Assembly: GCF_050510895.1 (NCBI RefSeq)
Contig: NZ_JBNINT010000001.1
Coordinates: 186,001-250,000, forward strand
Source: Pannonibacter phragmitetus_B
Lineage (GTDB): Bacteria > Pseudomonadota > Alphaproteobacteria > Rhizobiales > Stappiaceae
DNA: 64,000 nucleotides
Reading direction: 5' to 3'
The position numbers and the translations under genes were made by a program. The notes under the pieces are model-generated. The model was given only the letters and a program-made list of their open reading frames with translations. It ran no database searches and was not told the origin of the DNA. Below, piece by piece: positions 52,252 through 60,270 of this stretch (position 1 is its first letter; each line of letters starts with the position of its first letter).

Positions 52252-55200
52252 TTGTGCCTCGATAGGCATCTGTGCAAGCTTCCGTTCATGTATGGGGCAA
52301 GGGAGCTGTGGGGCTCGTGCCTTGATTGTATTACTTTTATGTCTGGGGCAATGATGATGGGTAAGATAGTTTCTGTGGGTGATTTTGATTATAGTCACCT
52401 TGCCACAAAGCTGTCTGGAGGCCGCCGGTCCAGTCTGCTCCAAAAGAATCTGTTACTCACATCTGCCATTGTTGCTCCATTGCGCTTGATGGGCATGCCT
52501 GTTGCTGGTGCAATAATGGCCTTTTCGTCAATTTACTCTCAGCCTGCAGAAGCTGCCTGTTCTGTAACTGGGACGACGGTGCTCGTATCTTGTGACGCAA
52601 CCAGTGCAAGTGTGAACATGACGGCGGGTGACGGCTCGCTGACTGTTGATGGCGAGAGTGTAGCGTCTGTCATTTATGCTTCGCCGCAGGTAACCGGCAC
52701 CTACAATCAGACAGTCAATCTCATTGGCGCGACGGCAATCAACCGGGCGGACTACAGCGGCCTGGTCATGCAGTTCGGCACGGACAACAGCACGCCGCCG
52801 CAGTACATTCCTGTCACGGTCAATGCGACGGTCAACATCGCTTCCAGCGTCACGGCAAGTTCTGGCCCCTCCGGCGGCTTTGGCACGATCTGGGTGAAGA
52901 ACGACTACGCCGGTAACATTGTCATAGACAATGCCGGCACAGTCTCGCTTCAAGCCCCGGATTCGTCCACGGCAGCTATCAGTGCGACGACCAATCTGGG
53001 TGCCGTGACGGTTACAAACAGCGGAGCCGTCACCTCCACGGGTGGACGTGGCATCTATGCCGATGGAAATTTCAACGGCACGGATCCGGCTACGATCTCG
53101 GTTACGAACACGGCAAGCGGCACGGTGAATGCCACCACCGCAGCGATCCGCGTGATCGCCTACAATGGGCTTGCCAATATTTTCAACGAGGGTGAGGCGC
53201 GTTCGACCCTGTTTCAGGGCCTGATAGCATGGTCTGCCAATGGCGATGCGACGATCACCAACACCGGCATCGTGTCCAGCAACACGGACAATGCCGTTTA
53301 TGCCACGACGGAAAACGGCACTGCCACCATCACCAACAGCGGGATGGTGACAGCAACGGGTGACAGTTCACTTGATGGTGACAGGGCGGCCATTCGCGCG
53401 CCTGCTGGCTACGCTGGCCTTATCGGGTCTGCGTCAACATCAGGCAATATCGTCATCACGAACCAAGCCACTGGCAACGTCACAGCCAACCGCGATGCTG
53501 CCATCCGGGCTGAGACGCCGCGCGGTGATGTTACCATCATCAATGCCGGAGCACTCACCGGCCAGATGGGTATTTATGTCGATAGCGGCCAGGTCAGTGG
53601 CCACACCAACGCGACCTCCGCTGCCGTAGATGGCAACATCTCCGTCACCAACAGCGGCACGGTGACAGCTACACTGTATGCGGTCTCGCTCGACGGCACG
53701 ACGAACCGGTTGGAGAACAGCGGCACCATCAGGTCGACGGATCAGTTTGGTATGGGCGTTGTGACCGGAAGCGGTGACACGACGATCATCAACTCCGGCA
53801 CGATCGCAGCAGCTTCCGCCACCGATTATGCCATCAGCATGGGCAGTGGCACGAACCGGCTTGTGCTGACGGAAACTTCTTCCATCACCGGTATTGTGTC
53901 TGCTTCCGGCTCCAGCAGCACGCTTGAGTTGACCGGCACCGGAGCAGGCACCTTCAACGCAGGCCAGCTGTCCTCTTCCGGCCAGTATCAGGGCTTCACA
54001 GATCTGACGAAGTCGGGTTCCGGAGCCTGGACGCTGACCGGCTCGGGCGGCAGCGTGAGCGGTAGTCTCGCGGTGAATGAGGGGACCCTCGCGCTCGGCG
54101 GTGCATTTACGGCCGGTGCCGTGACGGTGGGCTCTTCCACCGCCGCCACGCTTTCCATCAGCGGCAATGGCGCGCTTACAAACGCCAACGGTGTCATCGG
54201 CGGTGCAGGTGGCGGCGTTGGAACCGTGCAGCTTTCCGGCGCTGCTGCAAGCTGGACCAGCACCGGCGAACTGACAGTCGGTCAGAACGGCGGGACAGGC
54301 AGCATCTCGGTTTCAGATGGCGCGAGCCTCACGTCGCGCCGCTTCTCGCTCTCAACCGGCTCCTGGGAGGCAGGCTCCGGCGGCAACGGGTCCCTGACGG
54401 TCTCCGGTGCCGGGACCACCTGGACCAACACAGGCGGTGTCGATATCGCCCGCTCAGCCGGCTCCACGGGCTCCCTTACCATTTCCGGAGGTGCTTCGGC
54501 CTTTATCCGCAGTACCGGCATTTATACGGGCGCGGGTTCGAGCATCCTGATCACCGGGCAGAACACCCGTGTGGAGATCGGCAATCCCAACGACACGTCC
54601 GAAGCGGCCTGGCTGAGCCCGGCAGGCGGTTCGGTTACCGTGTCGGACGGTGCCTATCTGTTTGCAAGCGGCATTTACGCTGGTCCCGCTGGCAGCGATC
54701 TCGTCAGCATGACGATCACTGGTGCGGGCACGGTCGTGGACGTTGCGGAGCGGATCTATGTCGGTGGCCAGAACGGCAGCCGGGACGTTGATCCGGTGAA
54801 TGGAAACGGCAACCTCACCATCTCCGGCGGGGCCGTTGTCACCACCGCGACCCTTGGGGTCGGCATGGACCCCAAATCGCAGGGCGTTCTGACCGTTACG
54901 GGTCAGGGCACACAGCTCTGGGCCAAGGCAAACAACACCTACAATGCCCCGGGTAACTTCTACGTTGGCTACAATGGCAATGCCACGGTCACGGTTTCTG
55001 ATGGAGCCGTCATCAAGGCCGACAATGAAATTCGCGTCGGATATGATTCCCAAGGCTCCGGCAAGCTGATCATCGGTGCGGATGCCGGGTCGGCCGCAGT
55101 GGCGGCTGGCAGCGTGGACACGGCACGGATCGTCTTCGGCACTGCCGGCGGGTCGCTTGTGTTCAATCACACCAGCCAGAACTACCTGATGTCTCAGGTC

Positions 55201-57600
55201 ATCTCCGGCAATGGCGCGGTAAATGCAGCGGGTGGAACCACTTTCCTCCTTGGCAACAACACCTACACCGGCGGAACCCGCATTCAGGGCGGTACTCTTC
55301 GTTTCGCGTCTGATGTAGCGCTGGGCGCGGTGTCAGGCGCTGTAACCTTCGCGGGCGGCACGCTTTCTGCAGCTGACACAACGACTGTTGCCCGTAATCT
55401 TGTCCTTGAGAGCGGCAGCAATGCTCTTGATGTTGCCAGCGGCAAGATCTTGACAGTTTCCGGAACCATTTCGGGCGCGGCCGGCTTCACCAAGTCGGGC
55501 TCTGGCACTCTGGTGCTGACGGGCACGAACAGCTACGGCGGGGGCACGCGCATTCAGGGCGGCACGCTCAGCTTTGCGAGCGACTCCGCGCTGGGGTCCG
55601 CCGCCGGTGCGATTGCTCTGGCAGGCGGCACCTTGTCCGCTGGCGAGACCATCTCGACCGCACGCAACATTGCTCTCGAGGGCGGGCAGAATGCCGTGGA
55701 GGTGGCTGGCGGCAAGACGCTGACGGTTTCCGGAACCATTTCAGGCGCGGCAGGCATCACCAAGTCGGGCACTGGTACACTGGTGCTGACTGGCACGAAC
55801 ACCTACACCGGCGTAACCACCATTGCAGATGGCACGCTGCAGCTCGGTAACGGTGGTACTTCAGGCTCTATCGTGGGCGATGTCGTGAACAACGCGACGC
55901 TCATCTTCAACCGCGCCGACAACTACACATTCTCGGGCTCAATCAGTGGCAATGGCGCAGTTCTGTTCCAGGGTGGTGGCAAGGTTGCCTTTGCGTCTCC
56001 CTATCAGGGCGCGGTGACCGTCGAGAATTCGACCGTGACTCTGGAACGTGGCATTCAGACCACATCCGTCTTCACAATCGAAAATGGCGGCAGCCTTGGT
56101 GGTTCCGGCACGATTGGCGGTATTGTCGCCAAGTCTGGCTCAGTCGTGGCACCGGGTTATTCACCGGGCACGCTGGTCGTGACGGGCGCTGTCAGCTTCC
56201 TTGGTGGATCTGTCTATCAGGTGGATGCAACACCGACAGGACGGCATGACCTGATCATTGCCTCGGGTGCTGTCACGATTGACTCCGCTGCCTCTGTGCA
56301 GGTGCTCGGTGAGAACGGCTTCTACCGGCCGCAGACAACCTATGCCATCATCACCAGCGCGGATGCAGTGAACGGCAAGTTCGGCAGCGTATCCTCCAAC
56401 TTCGCGCTTCTGTCGCCTACGCTGACTTATGATGCGAAGAACGTCTATCTGACGCTGAACTACAACGGCCTCACATTCGCTGACTTCGCCCGGACGGACA
56501 ATCAGAGCAGCACTGCCCGCGCCGTCATGGCGTTGCCGGTCGGCGATACGCTCTATGATGCGCTGGCTATTCTTTCCGGTCCGGGGATCGCCCCGGCGCT
56601 CGACCAATTGTCCGGTGAGGCCTATGCATCGGCCGGCACCGTCATCCAGCAGCAGTCCTCGTACCTGCGTGATGCTGTCGGCGCCCGCCTGCGTCAGGGC
56701 TTGGCAGCACATGATGCGCTTGCTTCGGCTGCAGATGCTGCAGGGCCGCGCAAGTCCAGCACCGGCGGCGAACACGGTGTCACGATCTGGGCACAGGGTC
56801 ATGGCGGCTGGGGCCGTGCGTTTGACGGCAGCAATGCCGGGACCGTCTCGTCCAGTCTGGCTGGCTTCCTCGCTGGTGTGGATGCTGGTATCGGAGAAAA
56901 TGCCCGGGCCGGTGTCGTGGCAGGCTTCAGCCAGTCCCGCTTTGATGTGACGAGCCGCAATTCGTCAGGTGACATGGACAATTACGAAGTTGGCGTCTAC
57001 GGCGGTGCCCGCTTCGGCGGCTTTGCCCTGAATGGCGGTGCGTCCTACGGCCTGCATGACGTGTCGCTGGACCGCTCCATCGCCATCCGCGGCTTCTCCG
57101 CCAGCGCACAGTCTGGCTACAGGCAGGAAGCTGCACAGGTGTTCGGTGAGGCTTCCTACGGGTTCTCCGCAGGGCAGGTCGCCATCGAGCCCTTCGCCGG
57201 TCTGGCATTTGTCCATCTGGCTGGCGCCTCAGCGCAGGAAAACGGCGGTCCGGCTGCTCTGACCGTTCGCCTTGAAGACCAGAACACCTTCTACACCTCG
57301 CTGGGCATGCGCGCGGCCACCCAGGTGGACATCATGGGCCGCACCTTCACTCCGTCCGTATCGCTCGGTTGGCAGCATGCCTTCGGGGAGATGGCACCAG
57401 TCGCAGCCATGCGTTTTGCCAGCAGCACGTCGCCGTTTGAGGTGAAGGGCGTTCCTGTTGCCCGGAATACGGCTCTGATTGGCCTGGGCCTGTCCCATTC
57501 CTTTACGGACCGTGCTTCCGTGCAGGTGAACTACAAGAGCCAGATTTCGTCCAAAGCTGTCGAGAACTCCTTCTCGGCGCAGATGTCCCTGAAGTTCTGA
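52252..57600 (+). CDS. Autotransporter adhesin-like protein (type V secretion) with C-terminal beta-barrel
   Basis: Up to 1782 residues. An extended N-terminus and signal peptide (hydrophobic SAIVAPLRLMGMPVAGAIMA, cleavage probably after QPAEA) precede a passenger built of repeats: ITNSGTVTA-type beta-helix strands (about 190-530), SLTVSGAGTTWTNTG-type units (about 620-960) and autotransporter-associated strand repeats KSGSGTLVLTGTNSYGGGTR (about 1000-1190). The C-terminal ~290 residues (from HGVTIWAQGHGGWGRAF) form the barrel and end in MSLKF, the BAM-recognised aromatic end. No protease or lipase motif is visible, so an adhesin role is likeliest. The start is unsure: TTG 52252 behind GGGGAG, or ATG 52351 (MMMGKIVSVG). 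Confidence 0.88.
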   Translation: MCLDRHLCKLPFMYGARELWGSCLDCITFMSGAMMMGKIVSVGDFDYSHLATKLSGGRRSSLLQKNLLLTSAIVAPLRLMGMPVAGAIMAFSSIYSQPAEAACSVTGTTVLVSCDATSASVNMTAGDGSLTVDGESVASVIYASPQVTGTYNQTVNLIGATAINRADYSGLVMQFGTDNSTPPQYIPVTVNATVNIASSVTASSGPSGGFGTIWVKNDYAGNIVIDNAGTVSLQAPDSSTAAISATTNLGAVTVTNSGAVTSTGGRGIYADGNFNGTDPATISVTNTASGTVNATTAAIRVIAYNGLANIFNEGEARSTLFQGLIAWSANGDATITNTGIVSSNTDNAVYATTENGTATITNSGMVTATGDSSLDGDRAAIRAPAGYAGLIGSASTSGNIVITNQATGNVTANRDAAIRAETPRGDVTIINAGALTGQMGIYVDSGQVSGHTNATSAAVDGNISVTNSGTVTATLYAVSLDGTTNRLENSGTIRSTDQFGMGVVTGSGDTTIINSGTIAAASATDYAISMGSGTNRLVLTETSSITGIVSASGSSSTLELTGTGAGTFNAGQLSSSGQYQGFTDLTKSGSGAWTLTGSGGSVSGSLAVNEGTLALGGAFTAGAVTVGSSTAATLSISGNGALTNANGVIGGAGGGVGTVQLSGAAASWTSTGELTVGQNGGTGSISVSDGASLTSRRFSLSTGSWEAGSGGNGSLTVSGAGTTWTNTGGVDIARSAGSTGSLTISGGASAFIRSTGIYTGAGSSILITGQNTRVEIGNPNDTSEAAWLSPAGGSVTVSDGAYLFASGIYAGPAGSDLVSMTITGAGTVVDVAERIYVGGQNGSRDVDPVNGNGNLTISGGAVVTTATLGVGMDPKSQGVLTVTGQGTQLWAKANNTYNAPGNFYVGYNGNATVTVSDGAVIKADNEIRVGYDSQGSGKLIIGADAGSAAVAAGSVDTARIVFGTAGGSLVFNHTSQNYLMSQVISGNGAVNAAGGTTFLLGNNTYTGGTRIQGGTLRFASDVALGAVSGAVTFAGGTLSAADTTTVARNLVLESGSNALDVASGKILTVSGTISGAAGFTKSGSGTLVLTGTNSYGGGTRIQGGTLSFASDSALGSAAGAIALAGGTLSAGETISTARNIALEGGQNAVEVAGGKTLTVSGTISGAAGITKSGTGTLVLTGTNTYTGVTTIADGTLQLGNGGTSGSIVGDVVNNATLIFNRADNYTFSGSISGNGAVLFQGGGKVAFASPYQGAVTVENSTVTLERGIQTTSVFTIENGGSLGGSGTIGGIVAKSGSVVAPGYSPGTLVVTGAVSFLGGSVYQVDATPTGRHDLIIASGAVTIDSAASVQVLGENGFYRPQTTYAIITSADAVNGKFGSVSSNFALLSPTLTYDAKNVYLTLNYNGLTFADFARTDNQSSTARAVMALPVGDTLYDALAILSGPGIAPALDQLSGEAYASAGTVIQQQSSYLRDAVGARLRQGLAAHDALASAADAAGPRKSSTGGEHGVTIWAQGHGGWGRAFDGSNAGTVSSSLAGFLAGVDAGIGENARAGVVAGFSQSRFDVTSRNSSGDMDNYEVGVYGGARFGGFALNGGASYGLHDVSLDRSIAIRGFSASAQSGYRQEAAQVFGEASYGFSAGQVAIEPFAGLAFVHLAGASAQENGGPAALTVRLEDQNTFYTSLGMRAATQVDIMGRTFTPSVSLGWQHAFGEMAPVAAMRFASSTSPFEVKGVPVARNTALIGLGLSHSFTDRASVQVNYKSQISSKAVENSFSAQMSLKF
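55258..55797 (+). repeat. Two tandem 270-bp repeats inside the autotransporter gene
   Basis: Units 55258-55527 and 55528-55797, each 90 codons, share CGCATTCAGGGCGG near their start and TTTCCGGAACCATTTC about 200 bases in; a truncated third unit begins at 55798 (AACACCTACACCGGCG). They encode PATR-type autotransporter strand repeats. High DNA similarity between units makes copy-number change by recombination possible. Confidence 0.85.
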
Positions 57601-57647
57601 GGGGGCGGCGGCAGGCACGCCGCTTGATGATGAAGGCTACGCATCAG

Positions 57648-57690
57648 TGGGGCCGGAGCGGATTTACCACTCCGGCCCCACGCTATTTGA
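57648..57690 (+). terminator. Terminator-like hairpin downstream of the autotransporter gene
   Basis: Perfect 12-bp stem GTGGGGCCGGAG/CTCCGGCCCCAC (57648-57659/57670-57681) with a 10-base loop, followed by GCTATTTG. The T tract is weak but the hairpin is very stable. Confidence 0.65.
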
Positions 57691-57800
57691 GCCAGCGTGG
57701 CGGGGCTGAGACTGTTCAGGCGGGAAAAAGCAGCATCCTGGCGGTGCCTGGGGTCAAGCAGGCTGGCGCCAGAGCCGGAGTTTTGTTACCGGTTTGTTCT

Positions 57801-58328
57801 ATGATGCATCCGATTCGAATCCTTGGGATTGATCCCGGCCTGCGCCGCACTGGCTGGGGCCTCATTGAGGCGCTGGGCAACCGGCTGACCTTTGTTGCTG
57901 CGGGCACCGTCACGTCGGATGACAAGCGGGAGCTTGCAGCCCGGCTGGTGCAGCTGCATGACGGGCTGCAGAAAGTCATCGACGAAAATGCGCCGCAAGA
58001 GGCGGCCGTTGAGCTGACCTTCGTCAACAAGGATGCCGGGGCAACGCTGAAACTTGGTCAGGCGCGCGGCATTGCGCTGCTGGTGCCCTCGCTGCACGGG
58101 CTGGAAGTGGCCGAATATGCGCCCAACCTCGTGAAGAAGACGGTGGTGGGCACGGGACATGCCGAAAAGGATCAGATCCGGCACATGGTGAAGATCCTGC
58201 TGCCCAAGGCGCAGTTTGATACGGATGATGCGGCGGATGCCCTGGCAATCGCCATCTGTCACGCGCACCATCGCAAGACCTCGGCGGTGCGGGCAAAGGC
58301 TGAGGCATTGGCGCGGGGTGCAGCATGA
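57801..58328 (+). CDS. ruvC: Crossover junction endodeoxyribonuclease RuvC
   Basis: Holliday-junction resolvase, active as a dimer with RuvAB. The 175-residue protein has the first catalytic aspartate in RILGIDPGLRRTGWG, the glutamate in AAVELTFVNKDAGATL, KLGQARG, and the final acidic pair in DTDDAADALAIAICH. ATGs at 57801 and 57804 are adjacent; the long in-frame extension to 57624 is not used. It overlaps ruvA by four bases (ATGA). Confidence 0.96.
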   Translation: MMHPIRILGIDPGLRRTGWGLIEALGNRLTFVAAGTVTSDDKRELAARLVQLHDGLQKVIDENAPQEAAVELTFVNKDAGATLKLGQARGIALLVPSLHGLEVAEYAPNLVKKTVVGTGHAEKDQIRHMVKILLPKAQFDTDDAADALAIAICHAHHRKTSAVRAKAEALARGAA

Positions 58329-58942
58329 TCGGCAAGCTCAAGGGTACGGTCGACAGTTATGGTGACGACCACCTCATTCTCGATGTCCACGGCGTGGGCT
58401 ATCAGGTGTTCTGCCCTTCGCGGGTGCTGCAGGGATTGCCGCGCGCAGGTGAGGCGGCGGTGCTCTTCATCGAAACCATCGTGCGTGAAGACATGATCCG
58501 GCTCTACGGTTTCTCCTCTGAGGCCGAGCGTGAGTGGTTCCGGCTGCTGATGACCGTGCAGGGCGTCGGAGCCAAGGTGGCGCTTGCCGTGCTCAGCGTG
58601 CTCAAGGCCAGCGAAGTGGCAACCGCCATCGCGCTGGGAGACAAGGCGGCGCTGGCGCGTGCGCCGGGTGTCGGCAAACGTGTGGCAGAGCGTCTGGTGA
58701 TCGAGTTGAAGGACAAGGCGCCGGGCTACTCAAGCCTTGATGCGGACACTCTGGCGGTGGCGCAGACGGTGAGCGAGAATGTGGCCGCCCGCCCCGTCGC
58801 GGAAGCCGTTTCGGCGCTGACCAATCTGGGGTATGCCCAGGCGCAGGCCAGTGCGGCTGTGGCGCGTGCCGTAAAGTCCGCTGGCGAGGATGCGACAACC
58901 GAAACGCTCATTCGCCTTGGCCTCAAGGAACTGGCCCAGTAA
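58325..58942 (+). CDS. ruvA: Holliday junction DNA helicase subunit RuvA
   Basis: A 205-residue protein that binds four-way junctions and loads RuvB. MIGKLKGTVDSYGDDHLILD begins the OB-fold domain, VQGVGAKVALAVLS and APGVGKRVAERLVIELKDK are the two helix-hairpin-helix motifs, and the C-terminal three-helix RuvB-binding domain ends TETLIRLGLKEL. Translationally coupled to ruvC. Confidence 0.96.
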   Translation: MIGKLKGTVDSYGDDHLILDVHGVGYQVFCPSRVLQGLPRAGEAAVLFIETIVREDMIRLYGFSSEAEREWFRLLMTVQGVGAKVALAVLSVLKASEVATAIALGDKAALARAPGVGKRVAERLVIELKDKAPGYSSLDADTLAVAQTVSENVAARPVAEAVSALTNLGYAQAQASAAVARAVKSAGEDATTETLIRLGLKELAQ

Positions 58943-59063
58943 GAAAGCGGCAAGGGATGCCGGGACGATGAGGTGCTGACGTACCGCGCCCCCGATCTGC
59001 TCAAGCACCGTTTGGGCTTGTGCCAATCACTCCGCCACGGGCGGGGTCTGGAGTTGAAAGCGT

Positions 59064-60110
59064 ATGGAGAAGACCGAACGCCTCGTCACGCCGGAAATTC
59101 GCGGTGACGAAATCGACACCACCATGCGCCCGCAGGCGCTGGATGATTTCGTCGGCCAGGCGCAGGCGCGAGCCAATCTCAAGGTCTTCATCGGCGCGGC
59201 GAAAGCGCGCGGCGAGGCATTGGATCATGTGCTGTTCGTTGGCCCTCCGGGACTTGGAAAGACGACGCTTGCGCAGATCATGGCCCGCGAACTGGGAGTT
59301 AACTTCCGTGCTACGTCCGGTCCGGTCATCGCCAAGGCAGGCGATCTGGCTGCGCTTTTGACCAATCTGGAAGAGCGGGACGTGCTCTTCATCGACGAAA
59401 TTCACCGCCTCAATCCTGCAGTGGAGGAAGTGCTCTATCCCGCGATGGAGGATTTTCAGCTCGATTTGATCATCGGTGAGGGGCCTGCAGCCCGCTCGGT
59501 GAAGATTGATCTGGCGAAGTTCACGCTGGTGGCTGCCACCACGCGCCTTGGTCTGCTGACGACACCGCTGCGGGACCGTTTCGGCATTCCGGTGCGGTTG
59601 GAATTCTATACGGTCGAAGAACTGGAACTGATCGTCAACCGCGGGGCACGCATTCTCGGCATCGGCATGGCGCCTGATGGGGCGAGGGAAATTGCCAAGC
59701 GTGCCCGTGGCACGCCGCGCATTGCCGGGCGGCTTTTGCGCCGGGTGCGGGACTTTGCCGTCTTTGCGGGCAATGACACTGTGGACCGGGCCATGGCGGA
59801 CCGGGCATTGTCTCAGCTGGAAGTGGACGGTGCGGGGCTGGACAGTCTCGACCGGCGCTATCTCAACCAGATCGCGCTTAACTTCGGCGGCGGGCCTGTA
59901 GGCATTGAGACAATTGCAGCAGCCCTGTCCGAGCCGCGCGATGCCATTGAAGAGATTGTCGAGCCTTATCTCATTCAGAACGGTTTTCTCCAGCGCACAC
60001 CGCGCGGACGTGTGCTGACGGCACAGGCCTTCCGGCATCTGGGCCTTGCGGTGCCGCAAAGTTCGGCTGCGCCGCAACTTGGCCTGTTCGCGGATGATAC
60101 AGAAACGTGA
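59064..60110 (+). CDS. ruvB: Holliday junction DNA helicase RuvB
   Basis: A 348-residue AAA+ motor for branch migration. LDDFVGQAQARANL precedes Walker A FVGPPGLGKTTLAQI, Walker B DVLFIDEIHRLN, sensor segments AATTRLGLLTTPLRDRFG, and the winged-helix end LIQNGFLQRTPRGRVLT. It follows ruvA by about 120 bases. The ATG at 59064 is the conserved start (MEKTERLVTPEI). Confidence 0.96.
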   Translation: MEKTERLVTPEIRGDEIDTTMRPQALDDFVGQAQARANLKVFIGAAKARGEALDHVLFVGPPGLGKTTLAQIMARELGVNFRATSGPVIAKAGDLAALLTNLEERDVLFIDEIHRLNPAVEEVLYPAMEDFQLDLIIGEGPAARSVKIDLAKFTLVAATTRLGLLTTPLRDRFGIPVRLEFYTVEELELIVNRGARILGIGMAPDGAREIAKRARGTPRIAGRLLRRVRDFAVFAGNDTVDRAMADRALSQLEVDGAGLDSLDRRYLNQIALNFGGGPVGIETIAAALSEPRDAIEEIVEPYLIQNGFLQRTPRGRVLTAQAFRHLGLAVPQSSAAPQLGLFADDTET

Positions 60111-60243
60111 CCTAGAGAAATCAAACAAGCACGTTGTGCGCTTCCAGAAATTGCAATCCCAAGTTTTTATCTAGGTAGTTTTTCGTCGTTGGGTATCTTA
60201 TTCCCCGGACAGATTAAGGCTTTTTCGGGAACTGTGCTCACGA

Positions 60244-60263
60244 TCCTCCCAGTTCAGGGAGGA
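60244..60263 (+). promoter_or_regulatory. Hairpin enclosing the Shine-Dalgarno site of the chemoreceptor gene
   Basis: Perfect 7-bp stem TCCTCCC (60244-60250) / GGGAGGA (60257-60263) with a 6-base loop AGTTCA. The 3' arm is the Shine-Dalgarno sequence, seven bases before the ATG at 60271. The stem would sequester the ribosome-binding site when folded. Confidence 0.6.
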
Positions 60264-60270
60264 ACCCCAT

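Noticed and set aside
55258..55842. Regular repeats considered as a CRISPR array
   Set aside because: The period is 270 bases, the repeats are in frame and translated as autotransporter strand repeats, and no cas genes are present.
57624..57800. N-terminal extension of RuvC
   Set aside because: The extra 59 residues overlap the autotransporter terminator hairpin and match nothing; RuvC begins at the ATG pair 57801/57804.
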